64,000 bases of DNA from Streptosporangium album (GCF_014203795.1 NZ_JACHJU010000001.1:2046001-2110000), one strand, 5' to 3'; counted from the stretch's first letter, positions 54,544 through 62,679 are shown. Translations and numbers: made by a program. Notes: a model not told the origin generated them from the sequence alone.

Positions 54544-55092
54544 TCAGGGGGCGAACGCGCCGCTGGGGGTCTTGCGCAGCCAGCCCCGCTCGGCCAGCCG
54601 GTTCAGCTTGGCCCGCACGCCTTCGACCTGCCCCGATTCGGTGGAAAGGCTGAGCTGGGCGCAGATCGCCTTGCAGATGAGGGGGCCGTCGGCGGCGCGT
54701 ACCGCGGCCAGTAGCGCCTGGTAGTCGGCGGGCAGCTCATCAGTGCCGGCAGCGTGGTGACGGTGCGGGATCAGCAAACCGCCGGGCACGGGCACGGACG
54801 CGGGTACGGGTACGGGTATGGGGCGCAGCTCTATCCCCTGGGAGGCCTGCTCTGCTGCCTGGGCTGGGGTGAGCATCACCTGGTAGAACGGCGTCGGCTC
54901 ACCGCCGGGCTCGCCGGGTGCGTTGAGCTGCTCGGCGGGATCGTCGGCGAGGAGTTCCTTGACCACCTGCTCGGCCACACGCAGCCGGTCCATCTCGTCT
55001 TCGGTCTCGGCCAGTTGCTCGCGCAACCGATCGGCGTGCGTGCCCAGCGCGACCAGGCGCATGGTGATGCGCTCCAGCAGCGGCGACGACAT
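54544..55092 (-). CDS. Coiled-coil and winged-helix protein, insertion-sequence associated
   Basis: A 182-aa protein. Residues 1-55 form a coiled coil (THADRLREQLAETEDEMDRL), a proline-rich linker follows, and residues 120-182 form a winged helix (EGVRAKLNRLAERGWLRKTP). ATG 55092 follows GGGGGAAG. It precedes the IS5-like transposase on the same strand, so it may be that element's regulatory first gene. Function is inferred from position only. Confidence 0.6.
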   Translation of the reverse strand: MSSPLLERITMRLVALGTHADRLREQLAETEDEMDRLRVAEQVVKELLADDPAEQLNAPGEPGGEPTPFYQVMLTPAQAAEQASQGIELRPIPVPVPASVPVPGGLLIPHRHHAAGTDELPADYQALLAAVRAADGPLICKAICAQLSLSTESGQVEGVRAKLNRLAERGWLRKTPSGAFAP

Positions 55093-55322
55093 GGCTTCCC
55101 CCGGCCGACAAGACAACGATTACCTGGCGAGATCACCAGGACACGGACGATAACGACCCCAGGCCGGGCAGCGCAGACGAAAGCCGGAAGATCCACATTT
55201 GCCCCCGGCGGACGATCGAGACCCATGATCCCAGCCGTCTACCAGGAGAGAGCACACTCAACACCGCCAGGCCACCCCCTCCGACCTGCGAGGACAGGAT
55301 GGAACTAGCTCAATGCTCAGTT

Positions 55323-55339
55323 TTCGCTGCGACAGGACA
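55323..55339 (-). repeat. Tn7-like right terminal repeat
   Basis: TTCGCTGCGACAGGACA, the inverse of the left terminal repeat with one mismatch, ends in ACA and is followed by TGAAA. Confidence 0.8.
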
Positions 55340-55430
55340 TGAAACGACAAGATCCCGCCCGATCGCGATGATCAGACGGGATCCCGTCAACTACAGCCCA
55401 GCCGTTTCAAGAACGGCCCTTGGCGGGGTG
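55340..55430 (+). repeat. Direct repeat, interrupted copy (right part) with hairpin
   Basis: Matches 59585-59669 closely. It contains GATCCCG (55351-55357) and CGGGATC (55377-55383), a hairpin reinforced by inner GATC pairs, probably a transposase-gene terminator. Confidence 0.75.
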
Positions 55431-55506
55431 TTCACGAGTGCTCATGACCTGGGGCGCAGCAGACCTTTCTAAGATCGCTTCCCGGACAGGAATTGATCGT
55501 TTCCCG
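55430..55506 (+). repeat. 77-bp dispersed repeat, copy B
   Basis: Boxes GTTCACGAGTG (55430-55440), AAGATCGCTTCCCG (55471-55484) and GATCGTTTCCCG (55495-55506), with the same spacing as copy A. This copy follows the decayed transposase remnant and its hairpin, which suggests the repeat is that insertion sequence's end. Confidence 0.75.
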
Positions 55507-55678
55507 GGCAGTCGGTACGGACGGGTGTCATCGGCGGGTCCTGCATGAGGGTTTCGCCCGGGCCGCCGCAGGCCAGGCCGCAACCGACGTGCCGCATTCC
55601 GGACACCTTTCCGATCAAACAGTCAGGACCGCAAAAGCCCAGCTCAGGTGCTCACTAGGACGAGGTGCACCTATCCAG

Positions 55679-57175
55679 TCATCCCAGCCAGCGTTGGATC
55701 GCCGCCCGGAGCGATGCGCGGGACGCCGCGTCCGGCTGCGGGACGTCGGTGGCCCATGCCACGTATCCGTCGGGCCGCAGCAGCAGCGCCGTGCACGGCA
55801 CGGCGGAGCCGGGCAGCCCCGCGGTTGCGGGGTATCCCCAGTCGCCGCCAGTGAAGTCGATCAGGTGCGGGCGGCCGTCCCTGGTCAGCTCGGCGAGCCG
55901 GACCCCGTCTTTGAGGTCCAGGTCGGGAGCCCACCGACCGGCCAGCGGATGGTCGCTGCCCACCTCGTAGCGGACGTCGGCGCCCGACATCAGGTCGGCG
56001 ATACGGCGGACGTTGCGCGGGTCGCCGAGCAGTTCGGTGAACAGCGCGCGCAGGCCGGTGACCTCGCTGCCAGGGGCGATCAGTGCGGATTGGGCGCGCG
56101 AGGACATCACCACCCGCTCAGCGACCGGGCGTCGTTCGGACTCGTAGGTGTCGAGGAGACCGGCGGGGGCCGTGCCGCGCGCTTCGGCCGCGAGTTTCCA
56201 GCCAAGGTTGACCGCGTCCTGGAGGCCGAGGTTGAGCCCAGGCCCGCCGATCGCCGAGTGCACGTGAGCGGCATCGCCGACCAGCAGCACCCGGCCGTCT
56301 CGGAAACGCTCGGCCAGGCGGGTGTTGCCGCCGTTGAGCTTGCGCATCAAGTGCGGCCCTTGGCCGTCGGGCGGGCCGAAAGCGATGTTCACACCGAGCA
56401 CGCGGTGGGCGCTGGCCTGCAGTTCCGCGAACGTGAGCGGCCCCTCGGCGTCCTGTCCGTTCCACTCCATAGTGGAGATCAACGGTGCGGGGGCACCCGG
56501 CAGGGGCGCGTACACGAACAACCCGCGGTCGGTCCGGTGGTGCAGTAACGGCGGGATGGGTCCGTACCCGGGAATGTCGAGGCCGCCGGTGGCCGGATCG
56601 ACGAACTCGGCCGGCACGACGGCGTGCGCGGTGCGCGCGATCGTGCCGTCGGTCGTCACGCCGGGGAAGGCGATCCCGGCCAGCTTGCGTACGATGCTGT
56701 GCCCGCCGTCGGCACCGATCAGGTAGCGCGTTTCGATCGTGTACGGCCCGGCCGGCCCGCTGACCTGGAGGGTCACGCCATCAGTGTCCTGGGTGAATCC
56801 GGTGAGCTCGTGGCCGCGCCGGATCTCGACGGCGAGTTCGACGGCCCGTTCCTCCAGCATCTGCTCGATCCTGCGCTGCGGAACCTGGAGGATGTAGAGG
56901 GGGTTGTCGTCCAGCACACTCAGGTCGATGGGCAGCGCGCCGAAGACGAATCCGGGAGCGGGCCGCGGTGGGTCCTGGTTACCAGCGAGCCGCTCGTACA
57001 GGCCTCGCCGGTCTAGCATCCGTACCACCTGGCCGACCAGGCCGTTGGCGCGGTTGTCCTGGGTGCGCTCTGGCAGGCGCTCCAGGACCAGGGGGCGGAT
57101 TCCGGCCAGGCTCAGCTCGCAGGCCAGCATCAGGCCGTTGGGCCCGGCTCCGGCTATGACGATATCGGCGATCAT
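55679..57175 (-). CDS. FAD-dependent aromatic monooxygenase
   Basis: A 498-aa flavoprotein hydroxylase of the PheA/RdmE/rifampicin-monooxygenase type. The FAD dinucleotide motif is VIAGAGPNGLMLACEL near the start, the DG motif is LIGADGGHSIVRKLAG, and GRVLLVGDAAHVHSAIGGPG binds the FAD ribose; a C-terminal thioredoxin-like domain completes the family length. Members hydroxylate polyketides, phenols or rifamycins using NAD(P)H and oxygen. ATG 57175 follows GGAAGG. The TetR gene 82 bp upstream on the same strand probably controls it, as in drug-inactivation modules. Confidence 0.92.
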   Translation of the reverse strand: MIADIVIAGAGPNGLMLACELSLAGIRPLVLERLPERTQDNRANGLVGQVVRMLDRRGLYERLAGNQDPPRPAPGFVFGALPIDLSVLDDNPLYILQVPQRRIEQMLEERAVELAVEIRRGHELTGFTQDTDGVTLQVSGPAGPYTIETRYLIGADGGHSIVRKLAGIAFPGVTTDGTIARTAHAVVPAEFVDPATGGLDIPGYGPIPPLLHHRTDRGLFVYAPLPGAPAPLISTMEWNGQDAEGPLTFAELQASAHRVLGVNIAFGPPDGQGPHLMRKLNGGNTRLAERFRDGRVLLVGDAAHVHSAIGGPGLNLGLQDAVNLGWKLAAEARGTAPAGLLDTYESERRPVAERVVMSSRAQSALIAPGSEVTGLRALFTELLGDPRNVRRIADLMSGADVRYEVGSDHPLAGRWAPDLDLKDGVRLAELTRDGRPHLIDFTGGDWGYPATAGLPGSAVPCTALLLRPDGYVAWATDVPQPDAASRASLRAAIQRWLG

Positions 57176-57257
57176 GGTGGTCCTTCCGGGCATGACGGAT
57201 CGACCGGCGGCAGGCCGGCTGATCTTCTATAGGGAAGATGGGAAAGGTCTGGAAGGG

Positions 57258-57860
57258 TCAGGGCGTGGGCAGGCCGGCGGCGACCTGACCGAGGGCGTCG
57301 CGCAGCAGTTCCTCGAACGGTGCCGGCGCATCGCCGTGGAGCCACAGATGGATGGCCGCGAGTATGGCGGCGCCGACCGCCCCGGCGACCAGGTGCGGAT
57401 ACAGATCTCGATCGGCATTGGTGCCGGTGCGCTCGGCGACCGCCGCGGCCAGCGCTTCCTGCGCGGCCGTGTGGGCCTTGAGGAACTCGCCCCGGTGCTC
57501 CGGGTGCTGGCTCATCAGCTTGACACCGGCGATCCAGCGCTCGTCGGCCGGACGCTCGGCCTCTTGCATGCCAAGCGCGAACCGGGCGAACACGGCGTTA
57601 GTGATGGCCTCCCACAGGGGTTCACCGTCCGGCCTGGACCTCAGCTCGTCTGCGATCTGCACCGCTCGGTCGAAGTGCCTGGCCGCGATCGCCTCCCCCT
57701 TGCTGGAGAAGTAGTTGTTGAACGTGCGGTGCGAGACACCCGCCTCGGCGGCGATGTCCTCCACCTTGACGTTGTCGAAGCCACGCTCGACGGTCAGCTT
57801 GATCGCCGCCCAGCTCAGCGCGATCCGGGTTTCTTCCTTCTTGCGCTCTCGCAGCCCCAT
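57258..57860 (-). CDS. TetR-family transcriptional regulator
   Basis: A 200-aa repressor with N-terminal helix-turn-helix (about residues 10-55: VEDIAAEAGVSHRTFNNYFSSK) and a helical ligand-binding domain. It lies upstream of the monooxygenase on the same strand, with a strong 11-bp inverted repeat (57882-57926) just before its start, so it likely represses both genes until a substrate-like ligand binds. It clearly matches the AcrR-like group; the ligand is unknown. Confidence 0.93.
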   Translation of the reverse strand: MGLRERKKEETRIALSWAAIKLTVERGFDNVKVEDIAAEAGVSHRTFNNYFSSKGEAIAARHFDRAVQIADELRSRPDGEPLWEAITNAVFARFALGMQEAERPADERWIAGVKLMSQHPEHRGEFLKAHTAAQEALAAAVAERTGTNADRDLYPHLVAGAVGAAILAAIHLWLHGDAPAPFEELLRDALGQVAAGLPTP

Positions 57861-57881
57861 GCGAATACTCTACACAAATTT

Positions 57882-57926
57882 GCGAGCCACGCAAAGATGC
57901 GAGATACGTAAAGATGCGTGGCTCGC
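57882..57926. promoter_or_regulatory. Inverted repeat, probable TetR operator
   Basis: GCGAGCCACGC (57882-57892) and GCGTGGCTCGC (57916-57926) are perfect 11-bp arms around 23 bp that also contain GATGCGAGATACGTAAAGAT. It starts 21 bp before the TetR start codon. Confidence 0.6.
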
Positions 57927-58121
57927 ATCTATGCGGCGGCCTTGCTCGATATCTCTTCCTCGGGCCACCACATCGAGCGGCTCGGCCGCGCGCACTCGCC
58001 CGCCCGGCACCTCGATGGCTTCCTCACCGATCTGGTCACTGGTGCCTCCGGGCACACCCGGCGCGCCTACCGTGGCGATCTGATCCGAGGACAAACAGGG
58101 TGTTGGGGTGTTCACAAGTAG
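57918..58121 (+). pseudogene. Tyrosine recombinase N-terminal fragment
   Basis: The 67-aa frame contains HLDGFLTDLVTGASGHTRRAY and RGDL, resembling the N-terminal core-binding domain of phage-type integrases. It is cut at its 3' end by repeat copy C and no catalytic R-H-R-Y domain follows. It is probably what remains of an integrase. Confidence 0.4.
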
Positions 58122-58185
58122 GGCTGGCCTGGGGCGCGAGAGGGGTTGCGAAGATCGCTTCCCGTGCCAAGAAGATCGCTTCCCG
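58110..58185 (+). repeat. 77-bp dispersed repeat, copy C
   Basis: Boxes GTTCACAAGTA (58110-58120), AAGATCGCTTCCCG (58151-58164) and GATCGCTTCCCG (58174-58185). Middle sequence CCTGGGGCGC matches copy B. Confidence 0.7.
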
Positions 58186-58294
58186 CTAAGCCTCTAGTCG
58201 CAGCAGGGCAGCGTCTGAGCGCTCAGGCCGTAGGTGGCCAAAGTTCCCTCCCAGGAGGAGAGAACTGGCGCTTCTATTTCGGTGGGTCATAGGC

Positions 58295-58786
58295 TCACGG
58301 CAGGACGCTTATGTACGCCATGTTGTCCATTGGCAGCCCTGTGGCTGCAACCTGCTCGCGTAGGTCGCTGCTCATGTGCGTCTTTTTGAGCTGCTCCACC
58401 GTAACGAGGGCAGAAGGCCATCTGGCCGACTCCAGCCAGATTTCAGGCGGCTCCCTGCGCGATACGGACCAGCCACTCTGGTTCAGCCGTTGCTCGGCCG
58501 CGGCGAGTATGTCGTCCTTCACGTTGCCGTCGAAGTAGATCACGAGGTCGTTCATTTCGACGTACGTGTTCTCCCACTCGTGGAGCATACTGGCGTCTTC
58601 GCCGACAACCCGGCCGATGGTTCGTAACTCCGAGAGCACGGCCGGGTCTACGCGCCGCACATCGGGCCCGAAGAAGAAGTACAGCGCGGCCCATCCCAGG
58701 CCAACCACCAAGAGGACAGCACCTAGCGGAACCACGAGCGGGGCCACGACGCTCTTCAGGCAGTTGTTTATGCGCGACAGCGCCAT
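58295..58786 (-). CDS. Hypothetical membrane-anchored protein
   Basis: A 163-aa protein with one helix (about residues 14-38, APLVVPLGAVLLVVGLGWAALYFFF) and an outer domain starting RRVDPAVLSELRTIG. The exposed part (VIYFDGNVKDDILAAAEQRL, EIWLESARWPSALVTVEQLK) has alternating helices and strands. Unknown family. It stands alone between repeat copies C and D. Confidence 0.7.
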   Translation of the reverse strand: MALSRINNCLKSVVAPLVVPLGAVLLVVGLGWAALYFFFGPDVRRVDPAVLSELRTIGRVVGEDASMLHEWENTYVEMNDLVIYFDGNVKDDILAAAEQRLNQSGWSVSRREPPEIWLESARWPSALVTVEQLKKTHMSSDLREQVAATGLPMDNMAYISVLP

Positions 58787-58996
58787 GCTACCTGCACCTC
58801 CTCAACCAAACGATCATGCTGCCGGACAACGTGCCCGACAATCAAGGGCGAGCGAGTTCGATCACCTGCCTGTGGGGTTGCGTCTGGCGCTGAAGGCTTT
58901 GCAGCGACAATGTTGCAGATCTGTCTTCACCGGCGTCTCACAGCCCTCTACAGTTACATTTTTGTAATCACTGCGCGACTCTTTGCGGTCGGGGCG

Positions 58997-59050
58997 TTCA
59001 TGAGTGTGGTTGGGCAGCGACGATGACGCCCCGGCGAAGATCGCTTTCCA
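58997..59050 (+). repeat. 77-bp dispersed repeat, copy D (partial)
   Basis: GTTCATGAGTG (58997-59007) and AAGATCGCTTTCC (59038-59050) remain; the last box is lost. It precedes the second transposase remnant. Confidence 0.5.
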
Positions 59051-59096
59051 GGATGGTCGTGACTCGAAGACTTCGCCCAAGCTGCCCACAGTGCCG

Positions 59097-59421
59097 CCAG
59101 GATCTGCCCTACCTCAGCCCCTCCTGGCGAGGGACGTACTCCACCGTCAGGGCCATGACGGAAGGGCTGAACGGCCGTCTCAAGGGCCACGACCTCGACC
59201 TGAGTGATCCGAAGAACCGGCTCGCCCACGGCCGCGTCGCCCAGACCATCTTGGCCGCGCTGATCGTCGCCGTCGCCAACGACCACTTCCTCGACCAGTG
59301 GCGCCACACCCAGCAGCCTCCAGGCGAGCCCGACACCTCGGCCGACGTCCTCGAAATCCCAGCAGAGCAGGTCGACCGCATGCCGCTCCCGGGTCGGAGC
59401 AGGCCACCACCCATCCCATAA
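59097..59421 (+). pseudogene. Transposase C-terminal remnant (second copy)
   Basis: This encodes the same end of a transposase-like protein as 45808-46129 (TEGLNGRLKGHDLDLSDPKN, AHGRVAQTILAALIVAVAN, VDRMPLPGRSRPPPIP). The catalytic front part is missing. The shared sequence continues past the stop to 59669, including the hairpin at 59596-59628. Confidence 0.65.
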
Positions 59422-59584
59422 GCCGCAATTCAGATCACCCTGTCGCAACACCCAGCCCAGCGTCGCCTTCGCCATGCCCAACGACGCGAACTCGGTCCTC
59501 GACCAGCGATCTGACACCACCTGCACCTTCCCGGACACCCGCTCCGCAGATCCCAAACCAGGACGAACCCAATTCGGAAACCCC

Positions 59585-59669
59585 TGAAACGACAAGATCC
59601 CGCCCGATCGCGATGATCAGACGGGATCCCGTCAACTTCAGTCCAGCCGTTTCAAGAACGGCCCCTGGT
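59585..59669 (+). repeat. Direct repeat, uninterrupted copy with hairpin
   Basis: CTGAAACGACAAGATCC here is continuous where the other copy is split by the Tn7-like element, so it preserves the empty target. It contains the GATCCCG/CGGGATC hairpin (59596-59628) and then runs straight into a tRNA-Ala 3' duplicate. Confidence 0.75.
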
Positions 59670-59710
59670 GGAGATGAGGGGATTCGAACCCCTGACCCCT
59701 TCGATGCGAA
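59664..59710 (-). repeat. Duplicate of tRNA-Ala 3' part (attachment-site repeat)
   Basis: These 47 bp are identical to 63544-63590, which covers the tRNA-Ala 3' end through the anticodon arm. Site-specific integration into a tRNA gene leaves exactly this pattern. The two copies bracket 3.9 kb. Confidence 0.75.
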
Positions 59711-60991
59711 GCCATTTCGCCCGGACGGAGACCTCGGTCGATGTGCCGCCTGAGCTGCGGGGGTGGTCCTCGACAGTCCACGATCGTCCAAGCTCGTCCG
59801 CGGTCGTTGTCACTCAGTTGGTCACTCAGTCCGCAGTGCTTGCCGTGCCCGAGCTAGTGCTTCGTTCCTCTTTGCATGGGTAGGTTTTGTTCCCAAAGGG
59901 TGCTGACCTGCTGTGTGGAGGCGAGCACGGTGCCGAAGTTTCTGCGGGCCCGTCCGCTGCAAGACGAGGCGGAGGCCAAGAAGGTTCATCAGCTCGCTCG
60001 GGCCCGGCATGCCCCGGCCGATTGGATCGAGCGAGCCCGGATCGTCACGCTGAGCTGGGACGGACTGGGAGTCCCGGCGATCGCAGCCGAGATCGGCTGC
60101 CATGAAAAGAAGGTGCGCCGCTGGCTGCACCGGTTCAACGCCGACGGCCTCGATGGACTGGGTGACCGTCCCGGAGTGGGGCGCAAGCGGCGGATCACCG
60201 AAGAGCAGCGCTCGGCCATCATCGCGCTGGCCCGGTCGGCGCCGCCCGGGCGCCTGGTCCGCGATGCGGCCGGGGAGCTGTCAGCCGCCGATGAGGACAA
60301 GCCGGCGGAGTGGACCTTGGACACCCTCACCCAGGCGGCCCAGGAGGCCGGGATCGAGGTGCATCGCAGCCAGGTACGGCGCATCCTGCTGGCCGAGGGG
60401 GTGCGCTGGCGCCATACCCGCAGCTGGGTGACCAGCCGGGATCCGGAATTCGCCCCAAAAGGACGGCCATCGTGGAGCTCTACACCGCCCCGCCGGAGGG
60501 CTCCACGGTGATCTGCGCCGACGAACTCGGACCGGTGATCCCGCGCACCTTCCCACCCTCGCCCGCCTGGTCGCCCGACGGCCATCGGATCAAAGCCGAG
60601 CTGGACTACTCGCGCGGCCCGGAGAAGACCTGGGTCTATGGCGGGCTCCGCGTCGCCGACGGCGCCGCGGTCACCATGACCGCCGCCTCCCGCAACAGCG
60701 ACCACTACCAACGGTTTCTCCAGCAGGTGGAAGAGGCCAACCCGCACGGCCAGATCGTCGTCATCACCGACAACCTCTCCAGTCACAACAGCGTCTCCAC
60801 CCGCACGTGGCTGATCGACCACCCCCGCATCCGGCAGGTGTTCATCCCGGTCGGCGCGTGCTGGCTCAACCTGCAAGAGGGCTGGTGGCGCCTGTTCCGC
60901 AAGACCGCTCCCCTCTCTGTCAGACTGCTGTGAGACATAGACGTATGAGTCCTTTTGATGTGAAGCAGGGCGAGACGGGACCACCAAGACA

Positions 60992-61450
60992 GTGACAATG
61001 ACCTTCGCTGATCAGACCGCCATGACGGGGCAAAATGGTCACGTGACCGATAAGCGGCCGAGCCGGCCGGTGCGCCGGACGTTCACCGCGGCCTACAAGA
61101 CGCGGATCCTCGCGGCCTACGACGCGCTGCCCGAGGGCAGCCCCGAACGCGGTGCCCTGCTGCGCACCGAGAAGCTGTACCACTCGCATATCGAGCACTG
61201 GCGCAAGCAGCAAGACAACGGAACCCTGGCCGCGTCGACCGGCAAACCGAAGAAGGACGCCGAATCGGAGGAGTTGGCCCGGCTGCGGGCCGAGAACAAG
61301 AAGCTCAAGGCGGACGCGGCCAAACTCGCGGCGCGAAACGACAAACTCGCCGGTGAACTCGGAAAGACCAGGACAGCGCTGGACATCGCGGGAAAAGCAT
61401 TCGCGCTGCTGGAGAACATCTCAAGCAGCGCGGACTCCGACGAGAGCTGA
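60992..61450 (+). CDS. IS3-family transposase OrfA
   Basis: A protein of up to 152 aa with the helix-turn-helix region RRTFTAAYKTRILAAYDALP and HSHIEHWRKQQDNG, then a leucine-zipper-like coiled coil (ELARLRAENKKLKADAAKLA) for OrfA-OrfAB pairing. GGA-AAA-GCA near 61390 offers a place for a -1 shift into the second frame, as in many IS3 elements. Later starts (61019-61043) are possible. Confidence 0.82.
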   Translation: MTMTFADQTAMTGQNGHVTDKRPSRPVRRTFTAAYKTRILAAYDALPEGSPERGALLRTEKLYHSHIEHWRKQQDNGTLAASTGKPKKDAESEELARLRAENKKLKADAAKLAARNDKLAGELGKTRTALDIAGKAFALLENISSSADSDES

Positions 61451-62487
61451 ACCAGGCCCTCGATGAGTATTTCCCCGGCCTGGAAGCCGCCGTCGGCACG
61501 CAGCACGCGTGCCGGATCCTCGGGAGATCCCGCGCCGGCGTGTATCGGAAACGCCATCCCCGGCCGCGCGTGGCGCGTGAGCGCACGCCGTTTCATCATC
61601 CGGCCGAGTTGTCGCAGGAAGAACGCGCGCACGTGCTGGCGGTGCTGGACTCGCCCCGGTTCGTCGACCGGTCCCCGGGCCAGGTGTGGGCGATCCTGCT
61701 GGACGAGGGCACCTACCTGTGCTCGCAGGCCACCATGTACCGGCTCCTTCGCGAACGCGGCTCCTCCGGCGAGCGCCGCGCCCAGGCCGTCCATCCGGCG
61801 AAGAAGAAACCCGAACTGGAAGCCGACGGGCCGAACCAGGTGTGGTCCTGGGATATCACGAAACTGAAAGGACCTTCGCGCGGCGTCTACTATCTCCTGT
61901 ACGTCATCATCGATATCTTCTCCCGTAAAACCGTCTGGTGGGAGATCTGGCCGACGGAAACAGGAACCCTTGCCAGAGAGTTCATCGAGCACGCCATTGA
62001 GGCCAATGGTGGGATTGCCCCGGGCGCGATTCACGCCGACCGCGGCACGTCGATGACGTCGAATACCGTCTCCGGCCTGCTCGCGTTGCTGGGGATCGAT
62101 CAGTCCCATTCACGGCCGCGCGTGTCCAACGACAACCCGTACTCGGAAGCGCAGTTCAAGACGCTCAAATATTGTCCCGCGTTTCCTGGAACGTTCGGGT
62201 CCATCGAAGATGCCAACGTCTTTTGCGGCCAGTTCTTCCGATATTACAATAACGAACACCGCCATTCCGGTATCGGAATGCACACCCCGGCGTCCGTGCA
62301 CGACGGCTCCGCGGCCGAGATCCACGCCAAACGGGTCGCCACCTTGAACGCGGCCTTCCTGGCCCACCCCGAGCGGTTCCGCGGTCGTCGGCCCTGCCCG
62401 CCGCCGCTGCCCACCCGAGTGTGGATCAACAAGCCATCCACGACCCTCCAGACCGAGACCTCAGTACAAACACCGCAAGTAGCCTGA
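61411..62487 (+). CDS. IS3-family transposase OrfB (made by -1 frameshift)
   Basis: The frame overlaps the end of OrfA and starts with EHLKQRGLRRELNQALDEYF-type sequence but has no good start codon, so it is probably expressed as an OrfAB fusion by -1 frameshifting. The DDE integrase core has D in VWSWDITKLKGP, D in IHADRGTSMTS and E in NPYSEAQFKTLKY. The element could be active. Confidence 0.82.
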   Translation, partial: GEHLKQRGLRRELNQALDEYFPGLEAAVGTQHACRILGRSRAGVYRKRHPRPRVARERTPFHHPAELSQEERAHVLAVLDSPRFVDRSPGQVWAILLDEGTYLCSQATMYRLLRERGSSGERRAQAVHPAKKKPELEADGPNQVWSWDITKLKGPSRGVYYLLYVIIDIFSRKTVWWEIWPTETGTLAREFIEHAIEANGGIAPGAIHADRGTSMTSNTVSGLLALLGIDQSHSRPRVSNDNPYSEAQFKTLKYCPAFPGTFGSIEDANVFCGQFFRYYNNEHRHSGIGMHTPASVHDGSAAEIHAKRVATLNAAFLAHPERFRGRRPCPPPLPTRVWINKPSTTLQTETSVQTPQVA

Positions 62488-62679
62488 TGTCTCAATCAGT
62501 TTGACAGCTTCCGCTCTGGCCGGGACCTCCTTCGCCGATCCCGATGAGATCGACCACGCCACCCGCGTTGCCACCGCCCAGCTCAACGCCCGCGCCCGCC
62601 CCTGGATCTGGGGACGCCTCCAGCCCACACCTCGCTCATACCGCCGCCACTTCGTGTACACCCTTTGAGGAACGCAGCA

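Larger units (their letters stand above)
53506..55273 (-). mobile_element. IS5-family-like element with accessory gene (approximate ends)
   Basis: The segment holds a transposase and a helix-turn-helix accessory gene, and separates inner and terminal repeats of the Tn7-like right end. GGCCTGG (53506-53512) and CCAGGCC (55267-55273), each followed inward by GTTGAG-type and TGCTCT-type sequence, are candidate inverted ends, but the alignment needs gaps. No target duplication was identified. Confidence 0.45.
46298..55339 (-). mobile_element. Tn7-like transposon with TnsAB fusion, TnsC and TniQ (9,042 bp)
   Basis: The ends are TGTTCTGTCGCAGCGAA (46298-46314) and its near-perfect inverse (55323-55339, 16 of 17 matching), both starting 5'-TGT as in Tn7/Mu elements. 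Flanks TGAAC (46293-46297) and TGAAA (55340-55344) form a 5-bp duplication with one mismatch, and the uninterrupted repeat at 59585 shows the empty site. Internal sites CGAAGGTTGAG and relatives occur at both ends in inverted orientation. Genes tnsAB, tnsC and tniQ are transcribed toward the left end. Cargo is one membrane protein gene; an IS701 and an IS5-like element have inserted later. Confidence 0.82.
60917..62507 (+). mobile_element. IS3-family element inserted in IS630
   Basis: The ends CTGTCAGACTG (60917) and its inverse CAGTTTGACAG (62497-62507) are imperfect inverted repeats; similarity continues inward with GAGACAT. Two overlapping genes in IS3 arrangement lie between. No clear target duplication was seen. 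Confidence 0.75.
59930..62666 (+). pseudogene. IS630-family transposase, interrupted
   Basis: GTG 59930 follows GGAGG. The first frame encodes the helix-turn-helix part (VPAIAAEIGCHEKKVRRWLH). At 60454-60460 lies C-CCA-AAA, a -1 slippery heptamer in the right phase, and the -1 frame continues with the DDE domain (VICADELGPVIPRT, QIVVITDNLSSHNS). At 60917 the gene is broken by the IS3 element; the C-terminal piece (ALAGTSFADPDEI, TAQLNARARPWIWG, RRHFVYTL) resumes at 62507 and ends at the normal stop. Before the insertion it was probably made by programmed frameshifting. It is now inactive. Confidence 0.8.

Noticed and set aside
46298-55339. CRISPR-associated transposon
   Set aside because: TnsAB, TnsC and TniQ are also seen in CRISPR-linked transposons, but no repeat-spacer array, cas gene or CRISPR-like hairpin array is visible anywhere in the window.
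59664-59740. Second tRNA-Ala gene
   Set aside because: Only the 3' part through the anticodon region matches; the sequence then diverges and cannot form D- and acceptor arms, so it is an attachment-site duplicate.
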